Origin: Pachypanchax playfairii
Lineage: Eukaryota > Chordata > Actinopteri > Cyprinodontiformes > Aplocheilidae
DNA: 64,000 nucleotides
Reading direction: 5' to 3'
Assembly: GCA_006937955.1 (NCBI GenBank)
Contig: SSNP01000020.1
Coordinates: 3,291,846-3,355,845, forward strand
Within the stretch, counting starts at the first letter, position 1. Every line of letters begins with the position of its first letter. This document shows positions 25,601 through 38,465 of the stretch, one piece after another. The translations under genes were made by a program, and so were the position numbers. The notes below the pieces were generated by a model, which worked only from the letters and a program-made list of their open reading frames with translations, was not told the origin of the DNA and made no database searches.

Positions 25601-27906
25601 TTAAAACCAGCCGGGAAGAATGTAGGATTAAAATAAAAGAAATTAAAGAAGGCTAAAGTAATTTCAGTATCTGGTGATTTATTTATTTATTTTAGAAGGT
25701 CAAACAGTCTCTAGAAATCTGATAAAGAGCTGTCAGATTTTGATAAATGACACTCAGCTCTTCTTCGCGTGTGTTTTAGGTTGCAGAGCGAGCTCTTTAC
25801 TTCTGGAACAACGAATACATTCTCAGTCTGATAGAGGAGAACTGTCAAGTCATCCTGCCGCTGGTGTTCGCCACCCTCTACAGAGTCTCCAAGGAACACT
25901 GGAACCAGTTAGTGGCTCACATGCAGAAACACTAAATCACCTCATTTTCACAATAAACTCTTAACTTGATCAGATCTGCTGGTTAAAAGTTAGTTCAAGG
26001 TAAAAGAGATTTGTCTCAAATCATTTCAATACAGGACTGATTTTAGCTAATGAAATAAAATATTTTCTTACATCTTTCATCAACAATAATGTCAGCTGGT
26101 TAGCTGAAGTGTTTTTAATGTTTTGTACGTGTCTTAAAACTATTCCACCAAGTATGACCTTTTATATAAATAAAGTTTCTGTAGTTTTAAAGGTACTTTA
26201 GAGTCAAAAGTCAATGTTTCAGAAGGAAAAATTGTTCCAACAAGGGTTTTCACATGATTGAATATTCATATACATTATGCTTTTAAAAATGTTTAAGTTG
26301 CCTCTTTAAAACTTCCACTTTTCCATGTGCTGTGCCAGATGTATAATGTAACTGTGTCCCTCCAGGACCATCGTGTCTCTGATCTACAACGTGCTGAAGA
26401 CCTTCATGGAGATGAACAGCAAACTGTTTGATGACCTCACTGCCTCGTACAAAGTGGAGAAACAGAAGTGCGTATGACTCACTGTCTTTGTGTTTTTGTA
26501 TCACTGGATACAACCGGGACAACAAATAGAAGTCCTCTTAAATCATGTTTGACTTTAGTTCCATTCATTAAATGTAGTTTCACATTCTGCAAATGTGCAT
26601 CATTTAGGTCAGCTCTCAGTCACCTCATGCTTCCAGTCGTTCATCAACCTGATGATAAAAAAATACTAAATTGGAAACTGGGAATTTTCTGAAAAAATTC
26701 TTAAGGGTGCCAAACCAGCTACTGCTCGAAATTCCAACATACATCAGCTTTAGATCTGAAACAAGAACAAAAATAAATGTTCAAACCGCTGCTTGTGGCT
26801 CATGAAGGTTACCATGGTAACTGCACGCCTGTGACTTACAGAAACGCAGAGTAAATTTGAAGCCTTAAACAGTCGTTCGCTGTGTGACACCTGGCAGCTT
26901 TTATGCATTTATAGTGTTTAATGTTGGAGATCTGACAAGTTTAAAAGATGCTTCACTTTCAGTTTTGGAAAGAAAAGTCTGAGTTGTGATTCTATGGAAG
27001 TCAGTGGATGAACTCTAAAGGGGTTGAAGTAAAAACCATCAGTCCTGCAGCAGGGCAGACACAAGACTGTATCAGAGTATTTGGAAAACAGAAAAGTCTG
27101 CAATTATTTTGGAAAGCTAAGACAGCCCAAAAGTCATGTGATGTCATTACTCTGAACTGAACATTCCATAATAAAATCACCAGAAAGCAGAAAAATGCAG
27201 TTCCAAATGTGTAAAAGCTTTTAAATATCTCAAAAAGCCAGTTCAGCCATGTAAAGGTCAACTTCCTGTTGCTCAATGAAACTTGTGTGTTATGTTTCTG
27301 AGATATATATTCAGAGAGCAGAGTTGGGTTCTTTTTGTTCACTAAATTCTCATTACTGGACATTGTTTGCAGTTTTTTTTGTAAATTTAATTTGAACTGC
27401 ATAATGCACTTCCTCCTATTAACAGCAAATTATTAGCGTTTTAAAGCTTCTGGAGGAGTTGCACATTGAATTCTGTGATAGAAGTAAAAGAATAAGTACT
27501 GGAAGGTAACGAGAGTGCGTCAATGCTCAACCATCGGCAGCCTTTATAAAACATAATGGAATACAATCTGAATGATAAGTAGAAGGAACATAAACATGTA
27601 ACATCGATGGTAAAACCCCTTTTCTCTTAATTTACATGTCTTTACACTGTTTTGTTGTTTCTGTGCATAACCTGCAGGGAGATGAAGCGGGAAAGGGAGC
27701 GTGCAGAGCTCTGGCGAGGCCTGGAGGAGTACCAGGAGCGCCGGATGCAGATGTTGACAGAGGCCGCCAGAAACCAGCGCAACCTCCAGGAGAGGGCGGA
27801 GAGAGGTGACACCCTGAGCCCTTCATCTCCACAAATGGCTCAATCTGACCTGCCTGAGCCCAAACCCAGAGGGGCCTCCTCTGGATCTGGGGAGAGTGCC
27901 ACCTAG
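12603..27906 (+). CDS. ppp2r5b: ppp2r5b: PP2A regulatory subunit B56-beta (5' end outside or unseen)
   Basis: B56-family regulatory subunit that directs the protein phosphatase 2A core enzyme to its substrates. Twelve coding exons join in phase: 12603-12799, 15441-15542, 15991-16083, 17040-17170, 18884-18943, 21536-21644, 24868-24921, 25261-25311, 25426-25545, 25780-25907, 26366-26467, 27678-27906. They give 457 residues plus stop, starting at the family motif APVAELHDLF and covering the HEAT-like repeat core. Conserved blocks include FDFLDCVADLKGKE, SVNIFRTLPPSENPEFDPEE, RVYGKLLGLRAYIRKQ and INGFALPLKAEHKQFLVR; the last two carry residues that line the LxxIxE substrate pocket in B56 structures. 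The acidic/basic coiled tail (LWRGLEEYQERR) resembles the human beta paralogue, and gpha2 and majin nearby match human 11q13. The first exon here starts in phase 1, so an upstream exon encoding about 80 residues is missing; I could not find it between 1 and 12602. Nothing suggests a pseudogene. Confidence 0.95.
13072..13294. mobile_element. Palindromic hAT-like miniature element, older copy
   Basis: Left end AAGTCCAGTCCTTAAGGCCC and right end GGCCCTTGAGGACTGGAGTT are inverted repeats. The inner arms carry CACACCTGATT and its complement. Same family as 62788-63000 but diverged, with no clear target duplication. Lies in a ppp2r5b intron. Confidence 0.75.
16543..16852. mobile_element. hAT-type miniature element with perfect 8-bp target duplication
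   Basis: The ends CAGGGGCGGAGCTAGG and (inverted) CAATGGTGGAGACAGG are imperfect terminal repeats. The 8-bp direct repeat TCAAAGAT flanks it at 16535-16542 and 16853-16860. The inside repeats GGCCACC/GGCCACCAC words and has no ORF. It sits in a ppp2r5b intron. Confidence 0.85.
17487..18263 (-). mobile_element. TTAA-flanked element, copy A, with a coding remnant
   Basis: TTAA at 17487-17490 and 18260-18263 bound a 777-bp unit whose ends are inverted repeats (AGGAATTTAAGGCA and AGGGACATAAGGCA). The minus strand carries an ORF starting MATVDLDSNTEGILMDVSAA, with a lysine-rich stretch, that is cut short by a frame change compared with copy B (52236-53013), which is nearly identical and inverted. 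Lies in a ppp2r5b intron. Confidence 0.8.
18465..18660. repeat. Very degraded palindromic miniature element
   Basis: Word order (CAGAGGTTCCAAACTGTTGTC, CCCACCTGATTTACATGA, TTGAATCAGATC, GAGAAACATCAAACG, CCAGGACTG) follows the 13072 and 62788 elements with many changes. Confidence 0.35.
19276..19660. repeat. CA-flanked satellite unit, single copy
   Basis: A CA run, then a unit starting AAGTGTGTTTTGGTATCC, holding GGGGACC words at both ends and CCTAACCCCTAACCCTAA inside, then a long CA run (19586-19650). It is nearly identical to each of the three units at 34741-35828. Confidence 0.9.
20762..21297. repeat. Compound (GGAT)n array with a GGAC block
   Basis: More than 500 bp of GGAT tetranucleotides broken by GATATAGGATA and GATATACAGTAGGATA spacers, plus a homogeneous GGAC block at 20851-20892. 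The long IHPS-rich frames are artefacts. Lies in a ppp2r5b intron. Confidence 0.97.
22655..22990 (+). mobile_element. tRNA-derived SINE, near full length
   Basis: The head has RNA polymerase III promoter-like boxes (GCACAGTGGGTAGTGCTG, then GGCTTTGAATCCAGGC). The body has the standard fish words CATGCATGAGGTTAAT, AAATTGTCCC, TGATGGACTGG and TGACCCCGCCTCTCGCCC. The tail is TGACTGACTGA repeats. Confidence 0.85.
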
Positions 27907-29045
27907 GTCCTACCCCTCCAATGGAAAAGATAACGAAAGAGGACAGGGTGGTGGGGACTTAAGGTTGATGGTGTTGGGAGAAATTAAGTATAAAATCCAT
28001 TTCTTTTTTCATCTTGTATCACGGAGGTGGCAGCTTCTTGTGAAAAGGTGCGATCTCTGTGATGCAGGACTGTTACCTTCTTTCTGACAGCGTTGTGTGA
28101 AACTGGTTCACTTTTAGCTGTACACACATGTTGCAGACCATAAGAGAAATAAGCTCTAAAGGTGCAGAATGTCCTTTTATGTAATAGCTGGTTTATTAAA
28201 CTGCAGGCCAGAATTTAAAATCAGCAGCTGGCTTAGTTTAAATCAGCTTTCAAAATAAGAGCTAAAACGTCTCTTCTGGTGCAACAAGTTCAACGTGTCT
28301 AACTCGTCTATTTGACCAACAGAGTCTGTACTGTGGCCTCATATTTATCTTTTGGTAGGAGATGCTTATTCCACATGTGAATAGCACAATACATCAACAA
28401 ATAAACGAATCAATTTCACACAAATGTCCCAAAGCTATCGCTGCACAGACCAGACACATTAACGCAGGTATTTAACTGTAAATATCAGACAGAGCTACAG
28501 AGTGTGTATGTTGGTTGGACAAATCTCATACAACCGATTCAGGCATCAAAACACACACACACACATACACACATACATACTCTTACACACGCACATGTTT
28601 AGTCAAACAGCTGGTTGTGGAGCTACTCTTCTCCCAATTTGCTGGGTTCCACCAAAGGACGACCTAAAGTCCGTTAAACTGCTGATGATGATGATGATAA
28701 AAAGTACAATGTTCCTTCTTCTTACTTGTTACTCTACTACTCTACTCTACTCTAAGTACTACTGATGTTTTTATATATATACATATGTCTGGATATTTCT
28801 GTAGTGTATTATGGGAGAAACACTAGTGTAGCAGAAACCTTAAAGGGGAAGGCCGACTTGAAACTCATATTACAGAACGAGGTCGTGATGAGTGCTGAAA
28901 TTCAGCAGAATTCCCCTTTAACACACCGTAAAGAGGGAAGCAATCAGCTGGGATGGCTGCAGTTCTTTTTCTTTTATTTTGAAATGCTTTATATTTGTGG
29001 TGTGGCAGTTTTTCATTTAGGAACGTTTCAGCTAAATAAAATCAC
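27907..29045 (+). other. Probable ppp2r5b 3' UTR
   Basis: Sequence after the ppp2r5b stop has no coding exon. Candidate poly(A) signals AATAAA lie at 28400-28405 and 29035-29040. A short CA-rich stretch is at 28548-28590. Which signal is used cannot be told from sequence alone. Confidence 0.5.
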
Positions 29046-29339
29046 CAGTCTTCTCTGAAAGACTTGAAATATAAATTTTGAAGGTGAAGCTAAAGTTTCA
29101 CCATTAACACAATCATGTTTTCATTCAGTATTACCCAACATGAATTGTGTTTAGCTTGGAAGTCAGAGAGCTGTACTTTATAGATTTTTTAGAACATTTT
29201 AAATCCCACTAATGTTTTTTATGTACGGAGCCTGCCTGAAATTCAGAAAGAAGGTCATAAAAATCTGTTCCTTTAGTTTAGACGTGAGGACACTGATTTG
29301 AAATACAATTGGTGTTTGTGTGCAGAAGGTGCTGTTTGG

Positions 29340-29425
29340 TGTAGAGCAGCTGTTCCCAAACTTATTTTGCCACGCACCCCCTTTTATGTTCTGGCCATGC
29401 ACCCCCAAACCCCCGCACTTTAAAA
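29340..29425. repeat. Transposon-end fragment
   Basis: AGCAGCTGTTCCCAAACTTA followed by CACGCACCCCC repeats resembles a common fish DNA-transposon end that starts near CAGNGNTTCCCAAACT. No partner end was found. Confidence 0.35.
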
Positions 29426-29433
29426 AAAAATGC

Positions 29434-30025
29434 CACAAGAGGCCATTTCATACAAATTTCAGGACTTTGTGGTTATTTCTTAGGCATTAACCAGTAATAT
29501 GAAACATTTTATATCTAAAAAACGTCAGGAAACACTGATTAACAGACCTTTCAATCTGTCTGCATTAAAATTCGGGTGGTTCCGGCTCCTTCCGTCAGGC
29601 TGCTTTGGCAGCAGCTCGTTCATATTCATTATTCGAATTTGCTGGACTCTGATTGGCTAACAAATTAGCCTATGAGAACAAGGTATACTGTTTCCTGCCA
29701 CGCTGTGCATGGCAACATCAGACGTTCTCTCTTCCTGTTTGCTACGTCTTATGCTACAGCATTTAGCAGCAGCATGCTAGGCGTGATTTCAACTGCTGGA
29801 GCTGATGAATACTAATGAACAAAGGAGTTGTGATGAAACAAATACAGGCCGTTAGAACTCGGGAGAACTCGGGTTTTATCACCACCTGTGTAGTTTGAGA
29901 GATAAAAACTGAAAGAGAAGTTGTTGACCTGTTTTCAGACCCACTATGAAGGTAAGAACACCTGTGGAGCTAAAATATTCAACAGAGCCTCCGAAAAACC
30001 GTTTTTAATGGAAGGGCCTCTTTAA
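29434..30025. mobile_element. TTAA-type miniature element, family 2, copy A
   Basis: The ends are AGAGGCCATTT (left) and GGAAGGGCCTCT (right), the latter followed by TTAA at 30022-30025; the left TTAA is mutated. The inside matches the inverted copy at 48609-49193 over its whole length (for example TGCTACGTCTTATGCTA and CAGCATGCTAGGCGTG). No intact ORF. Confidence 0.8.
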
Positions 30026-33000
30026 GTAAAAACCCTGTTATAGTTTAGGAGAATGTTGTTCTTGTGTACCTTTGTTGTCAGTTTGCTTTGGTTAAAATGA
30101 GCTTGTGGTATGTTGTCTGCTTTTCTGCTGTTAAAGAAGATGACTGTTGTTTTCCAGCAGTTTGTTACGAAGGTTTTGATTCTGAAAGGAAGAGCTTGTC
30201 CAACTTTCGAAATTTGACGACTAACAAAATTGCGTCTGGTAGCAAATTTGTGAGCACAGTTTCCAAAACCAAGAGGACGGATTTTTCCACCTTCTGGTTG
30301 TATTTCTTCACCTGGCAGGCTCCTAAGTTTAGTTAGTTGGCAGTTCTCTTATTCGCTGCCTTTGTTGGCAAATCACAACATTTTCTCTACTGCCACTTGT
30401 TAAATGGCAGAAATGTGAAAGGACAATATGAATCATGTTGCCAGTTTAGAACTAAAACTGATTCTTGCTTATAAAAACATTGTTTTGTTCTCCTGTTAGC
30501 AACTAAAAGCTAGTTGGAATGTAGCTGCATGTCGTGGGGATTTGGTTAAATGGAGATCCTCCTTTATATGTACAAATATGAATATAAGCAGGTTTGTAAA
30601 CTCGGTGACAGTTACAAGTGAAAGAAGGAAGCCCACCACAGCTGTTTCAAAGTAAAAGAAAAACACCACAGTCCAGTTTGGACCATGGAAGCGTCTGTAA
30701 GTTTGGCCGACCCGAAGCTGCTCGATGGTAAACACTGAGTTTGATCATTTCATTGTGAACCAACAAAATCTGTTAATTCTTGTCTGATCATTACGATAGA
30801 GTGATGGTGTGAAGGGATGTGGATAAACATTATTTTAGCAATATTTTCATTCTTTCAGGATATTCTGTGTTTTTAGGGAATTAAACAGGAAGTGGAAGGG
30901 GCAACACGTCGCACATCTGTTCTTGTTTTTATTCCTGTTGGATTCGTTACATTCACAATGTCTTAAGGTACTTTACTTTGTAAATTGATTTGATGAGAAA
31001 TCATGTTGATTTGTAATTATGTTGTTTATTTTATTGGTTTTTGTATGACCTTGTTCATTTTGTGGAAACTGAAAATGATGCTATTTATTTTCTATTTGAT
31101 CAGGAAACGTAACCAGGTTGTGTATGTGAGTGTGTTGTTATTCAGCGAGTGAATCGAGGAGTAGGAGATGTTGTAAAACAGAGTGATAGAGAACAAGAGA
31201 AAACGGTTATTTGCTCTTTGGTTCTTTTTCTCTCTCCCTCTTCTCTTTTTAGACGGACAAGGTTCGAATGTATCGTAAAATGTAACTGATTGTTTTTTTT
31301 ATGCTAAAAACACCGAGCTACCTGTCAGCTGCGACGTCAGAAACATTCAGAAACCCTCCAGTTTTCAGGACATCGAATTACGATCATGTCTGAATCAACA
31401 AAGTTTTGAAATGAAATTTCAACTTTCATCTAGAGAATCTACAAATTATTTGAAGTGTCCCAATATTTGAAAGTGATAGTTTGAATTATCTGAAGTAGGG
31501 CAGGTATGAAACACATGAAACCTACCAGAGAAATTATCTGATGCGAAAGTAATTTGATGTTACAAACCACCAAATTTTATGTTTATGATTAGTCCACAAA
31601 ACAAAACTATTTTTAATTTAAATGACCTTATAACCAGCAGCGGCATAAAGCGAGGATTAAAGAACCCTTCTGTACGTCATAAGTTAAGACAATTTAAAAA
31701 AAAAATCCAAAAATAATTTGTAAAAGCATTCAGCCTTTTAGTTCAAATCATTAACATTTGCTATCGCAGGTTTTTTCCACTGTTATTTTCTGGATTAGAA
31801 ACTTAAAAATGTGGTTTATAAAATAACATTTACTTGAATTACTTTGAAATTTTAAGACGGTGGTTGGCCTCGCTCAGATCAGCTCATTAATTCGGTGATA
31901 AATAATCTCTGTTTCTCCAAACTGAGTCAATTCAAAGAGCTACTTACAACCTCCAAACTGTCCCTTTAAATTAAAAAGTTTTGTTGCTTTAATTCGGCCT
32001 TGTGTTATATTAAATAGGTTGTTCTTTTATGGCATTTATTTTACATCTTTATTTCATTCAACATTAAGTTTACTTTTGTTTTACTGATGTAGCACCAATA
32101 TTTAATCAATAACATCTTTTCTAAAAACAAACCTATCCCCCCACATTTCATGCATAATTTCTTTTTTCCAAACACAACATGCATGAAAACCTCAAATCCA
32201 CAAAGTTAGATTAGATTAAGGAACCACAGGAAAAAAACAACAAAACAGAAAATCCTCATGTTTCAATCATTTAAACTGGTGCTGAAATAAACATTTAGTT
32301 TAATAACTGAAATGTTCGTCACTCGTGAACAGGTTTAATAATAACTCTAATTAATCACTGCAACGTGAAAAGACACGTTTGAGCCCAGAGGAAAGACCAC
32401 TCTGCCTCTTCTTGTTGCCATGGTGTATTAAAGTTAGTCTAAACTTATTCGTGAGTGCTGACAGTTTCAGTTATTAACAGTAACTCTAGCTGAATTCTTG
32501 GATAATAAACACATAAAAGTCATTTAGGAATATTTGATTTCAAATTTTGTTTTGATTCAGACAAGCAGCGCTAAAAAAAACCCCACAAAAAAGGCCAAAA
32601 ATGTTTTTTAACCTCTTTGATTGTTACAGTCAGCCAGTCAGCTGACTCAGGAAAACTACAAAACCCGCTCATCTGTTCTGAAAAGTTTAATACATTTAAC
32701 ATACATTTCTTATTTCGCTAATTCTAGCACCCATTTCAACGCTGTTTCAAAACTAGAACCGAGAGAAAAGAGACGTGTAACGCCTAACAGAAACATCTGA
32801 CTGTCACGTTTGATCTTTGATGTCAATTTCAGAAACCTTTATCGAATGATAAGGTTGCTGTGACGGGACTGAATGGAAACAGGCGAGAAAATGAGAGGAG
32901 GAGAAAGAGGAAAGAAGAGAGTTGAACACGAAAGTGCGGCAATAAGTCAGAGCTACAGAATGAGAATATAATGTTAATAAAACTTACAACCGCATTACGT

Positions 33001-33634
33001 AGCAATTTCACAGAATTTCTAGATTTGCACTGTCTGCCCAATGATCTGTGTTTGTTTTGTTGAAGAAAAAAGCTGAAGACGATAGAGGGGATGAAGAAGA
33101 TGTATATTTTGGGGACCAACACATCAGTTATGGGGGGATTTGAATGTAGAGAAGCTTACTACTGTATGTTACATAACAAGGGGGATGTAGAATGAAGAAA
33201 AAAATCTATGTGCTAAAAAAAAAAAAAAAAAGAAACTTCACTTTGAGAAAACATTCTGAGAGTCTGTGTTTTTTTTTTGTCTCATCACTTATAATTCTGG
33301 GGAGTTGGTTTTGATTTTTGTCACTGTGATAAAACAATTATGATGTAAATGTAAATAGAAAATGTTTTTCATGTATTTCTTCAGTCTGAAATCAGATTTA
33401 GTTCCTGCTTCTTTATGAAACCGTGGCATCTCGTGTAAGAATGACTGTGAATACTTTAATTATAATATAACTAGTGTAACCTGTTATGGAGATATGATAT
33501 AGAAAAATTGAAACTCTATGACAACTTTCACATATTATCTAACATTTGGATTGAAAATCACACATTTTTTTCCAGCCACTTTTACAGACATGTCAGCCCA
33601 AAGCATGAAGAACATTAATGGAAAAGTGACCAGA
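30026..33634. other. Intergenic DNA, no gene seen
   Basis: AT-rich sequence between ppp2r5b and the 33635 element. Open frames are short and without family resemblance. An A17 run is at 33213-33230. Confidence 0.55.
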
Positions 33635-34015
33635 TTAAAGCTATAGTGCGTAACTTCTGTCGCCCCCTAGCGGAATTTTGCGTTATTACAATAATAGATA
33701 AGTGTGTCTCGGCCGTTTCTTTGGCTTCTCCGCCATGTCGCTTTCCCGTTCTACCTGCACTCTGCCTCCTGCTACGAGACTCTCCGCTCGTCCTCCCCCT
33801 CCCTTCTTGTTGTGATGTAAAAGACGTAATTTCCTGTGCGACAGCGCGGGAATGTCGCCGGTCGACACGCAAAGTAAAAATGATGTATATTGAAAAATAC
33901 AGTGAGATGTTTGAGGAGCCGATCGGCTTAATCTGCATTGTGTCATCTCCTCTAATAGTGGCTTGGCTGAAACGGACATTCACGGACATGTAAAAGTTAC
34001 GCACTATAGCTTTAA
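33635..34015. mobile_element. TTAA-flanked miniature element, family 3, with near-perfect TIRs
   Basis: TTAA at 33635-33638 and 34012-34015 bound 381 bp whose ends are perfect inverted repeats AGCTATAGTGCGTAACTT. The inside is GC-richer than the surroundings and holds no transposase. Confidence 0.9.
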
Positions 34016-34740
34016 GTAACCAGATTCATAAAGGCATTAAAGTTATATTTTGAGATATCTTAAAGAGTGTTTCTGAGTATGGTAGAGCTGTTTAAAGATG
34101 GCAGCAATCCATTTTGGTCTCAGCTGTGTTCAGATTAGCCGTTAGCTCATGAATCCTCTCAGACAGAAACATTATCTTCAAACTGCAGCCAGTAATGAAC
34201 TGATTTATAACAGGGAAGATATGAATCATTCACAACAGACACACTGTAATCTACCTTTGCCACACAATACTGAAAAAGAATTGACTGACAGTTTTTAAGA
34301 TTAATAAAAGAAAAATACATTTCTGCACATTTTCAGTGTTAACAGAATAACAATTTAAGTGTTTAAAACAGAAAGACAAATGCATTGGAGTTTTTCCACA
34401 TGTGGAACTTTGTTTTTTTAATTATTGTTTGAAAACTTTGTCCAGTGAAATAACATTTCTTACATGTAATATTTTGAACTTGAGCTTGGTTGAAGGGCAT
34501 TTAATGAAAATCTGATGCTGCTGGTAAGAAGCTATTTCAGTCACATAGTGAATCTGACCGGATACTTTAACTTTGGAATATGAGTGTTTTTTTATTTTTA
34601 ACCTGTTTTTTTATTTGAATTTGCAGCCTGGATTTAAAGAAATATCTGTAAAGACAAAAATAATATACAAATCTATGATCTAAAGGGTTTAATAGGGACA
34701 AAAAGACCAAGTTTTACATATTATTTATGTCACTGAATCT

Positions 34741-35828
<1,088 letters not shown>

Positions 35829-36770
35829 TTGCAGGTTGAGGTTAAGAAAACATGAGTATTTCCAGGAACTCTATTATTTCCGACTTGGGGTCTCTGATGG
35901 TTTTTCATTATAATTGGTATGATGTCAGAGTGTCCGTCACTTTAATGACCTTCTAAAAACAACAACAAAGACAGACTGGTTCCATTCACCGGACTGTCCG
36001 GACAGAGAAACACCGGCAGCTCGAATCTCTGCAAGTTTCTCAGCTGACAAGGTGAGAAATGTTTTGAAACATTTAAAGGTGGAATAATGTAAAAACTAGA
36101 TTTTAAAGAATCTGTAGAAATGGTCTATTTTAACATGTAGTCTGGCTTCATATCTTCTACATTAATCCTAGATCTAATCGTATTACAGAGTTTAAGTGTC
36201 ATTGTTTTGTTTAATTTTTCATCCTGACAGTTGGAGTTACTTCTTTGTTAGTTGTGTTGGAATCAGGCAGATGTTTCCAGTGGTGCTATTAAAGAAATCA
36301 CATTTGAGTGTGTGCCAAACCACAGCAGATTTACAGCTTTGGATGATCCCACTCTTGGGACAGAGCTGTGGTTTAAAGGGATTTTACATTGTGATGTTTA
36401 GTGTCTTGTGTGGACTCGAGGCTGCAGTAACTATTACCAGACTCTAGAGGGAGGTACGGGTCACTATCAAATACACAATCCTGGTATTTCATCTCAGCTT
36501 CAGTACTTCATGTTTAGAGGTCAAATTTAATTCTTCTCGTGACTTTGGATTATTAATACACAAGAAGAAAAACAACTTAAACTGTGTCTGTTTAAATTTG
36601 TGACTTATTTGGAGGTAATGTTCAAACTCACATTTTGTACTGAAATAATGCAAAATAATTTGTTTCTGTAACTATAATCCTAAAAACAACCCTGTGGGTT
36701 GAACTGAAAGTTGATATTACACAACAAAAGTCTTCAGGTTTAACCCTGTTTCTGTGTTTTCATCCTACCC

Positions 36771-36773
36771 AGC
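36771..36773 (+). other. Splice acceptor abutting the gphb5 start codon
   Basis: A pyrimidine-rich tract ends in CCCAG at 36768-36772 and the ATG follows after one base. The 5' UTR is therefore probably split by an intron. The most plausible upstream exon ends at 36051 (ACAAG followed by GTGAGA). Confidence 0.6.
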
Positions 36774-37527
36774 ATGCCGCACCACTCTCTCTCCCCTTCC
36801 TTCCTCTTTTTCCTTGTTGCCTGGGCAGCTGGGGTGTGTGTCACCATGACAACACAGCTGCACAGTTTCCGAGGCTGCGCTGTTCGGGAGTTCTCCTTTG
36901 TGGCTTTTAAACCTGGTTGCAATGGGCTGCACATCACCACTGAGGCCTGTTGGGGGCGCTGTCACACCTGGGAGGTAAAAAAAACAAACAAACACTGTTT
37001 AGAACCCTCTCAGTGATGAAGGAGCAGTTTGAGACCTGAGAGTGGTTTCAAAACAAAATGTCACATCTGTTCTAGTCAAAGCAGTTCCAACAAACTGACA
37101 TCAGTTGTAGTTCAAAATAATCAGGCTTTAGAAAGCTGTAAAATGCATGATCATATCATAGGAATATTAACTGTAAATTATCAGTTATAAATATTGAATT
37201 AACAGAAATGAAAGATTCCAGTAAACATTAATAATCATAGATAATAGCTTTATATTTTCTTTATGACGTCCACCATGTTAGCAATAATATTTTGTTGTTT
37301 GTGTGAGTGTTAGTAATCAGTTTGTAATTTGCTTGCAGAGACCCACTCCTGAGGCCCCGTACATCCACCGACACCACCGGGTATGCACGTATAGTCGTAT
37401 TCGTCACATGACCACCCGCCTGCCGGGCTGTCAGCCCAACGTCTCCGCTCTGTACCACTATCCCATGGCCCTGCACTGTCACTGCACCGTCTGCTCCACG
37501 TCTGACACAGAGTGCGAGACCTTCTGA
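36774..37527 (+). CDS. gphb5: gphb5: thyrostimulin beta subunit (glycoprotein hormone beta 5)
   Basis: Secreted cystine-knot hormone subunit. In vertebrates it pairs with GPHA2 to form thyrostimulin, a ligand of the TSH receptor. Two coding exons, 36774-36974 and 37339-37527, join in phase 0 to give 129 residues (human about 130). The start ATG lies one base after a splice acceptor (CCCAG at 36768-36772), so a noncoding 5' exon is expected; a candidate ends at 36051 with donor GTGAGA. The N-terminus is a signal peptide (FLFFLVAWAAG). The mature part has the family blocks FRGCAVREFSF, PGCNGLHITTEACWGRC and HHRVCTY, and ends in TECETF. Ten mature cysteines are present, as in GPHB5, without the extra seat-belt pair of TSH, LH and FSH beta subunits. 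The mammalian N-glycosylation sequon after CTY is replaced by SRI; a different sequon (NVS) is at residue 101. Candidate poly(A) signals are at 37597 and 37701. Confidence 0.96.
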
Positions 37528-38289
37528 TGGATGATGGAACCCTGATCTCATTTAACAAAAGTTTCACCGAATATAAGACACTGAATTAAACTGTTAAATA
37601 AATTAGCATGAACAGCACAGACCCAATATATAAGCACGTTCCTTTTCTGAACAACATGTGGACATGCCAATAGTTTGTAACTCTGTTTGCAAAAACAAGA
37701 AATAAAGAATCAATTGAAACATTTATGCCATTTTATATCATAATGCAACAAATACAGAAATGTAGATTTTATAAATATGCTCAAAAGCTTTTGCTCTGAT
37801 TAAAAAAAAAAGTGAAATTAGTATTCATACATCCAGTATTTCACTTTTTTACAGTAATTAGACAAAATGTCATGGTTTGGGTTTTTTGTTTCATGTTTAG
37901 TTTTGGTAGTTTTGAAATACCTTTGGTAAAAGGATTAGCTGCAGGTTGATCCAAACAGAGACAATCATCTGTACAATGTGAATAAAATATAAAATTCAAT
38001 GATCTGCTCATAAACCCATATTTTATTTTCTGTAGAATGTAAACAGTTTTTCAGATGTTAAACCTGAAACAGTTTACATTTCCATAGTAATTAATATGGA
38101 GTTACTTTTTACTGATGGCAGCAAAACTTGAAACAGAGCGAACAGATGTGTAAATGTTGTGCATAATTCAAAAACAGTTGAGAACAGATTGTGTTAATTG
38201 CAACAGCACAGGAACATGTCTAAGTATAAAATTAGCATTTCAGAGAGGCAGAGTCTCTAAGAAGTAGAAATGGGCAGAGATTCATCTGT

Positions 38290-38465
38290 TGTCTTGCAGT
38301 GAGAAGGTCCTGGGTTCGAATCCGGGCTGGGTCCTTTCTGCACATGTTCTCTTCGTGCATGTGTGGGTTGTCTTCAGGATTCACGACTTAATCCCACTAA
38401 CCAAAAATATGCTTGAGGTTAATTGACAGCTCTAAATTGTCCCTAGGTGTGAGTGTGTGTTGGCA
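38290..38465 (+). mobile_element. tRNA-derived SINE, partial
   Basis: Box-B-like CCTGGGTTCGAATCCGGGC is followed by body words GCTTGAGGTTAATTGACA and CTAAATTGTCCCTAGGTGTG. The first box and the tail are missing. Confidence 0.8.

Noticed and set aside
33646..34004. Frames of 97-129 codons on both strands
   Set aside because: They lie wholly inside the TTAA-flanked miniature element and use its inverted ends.
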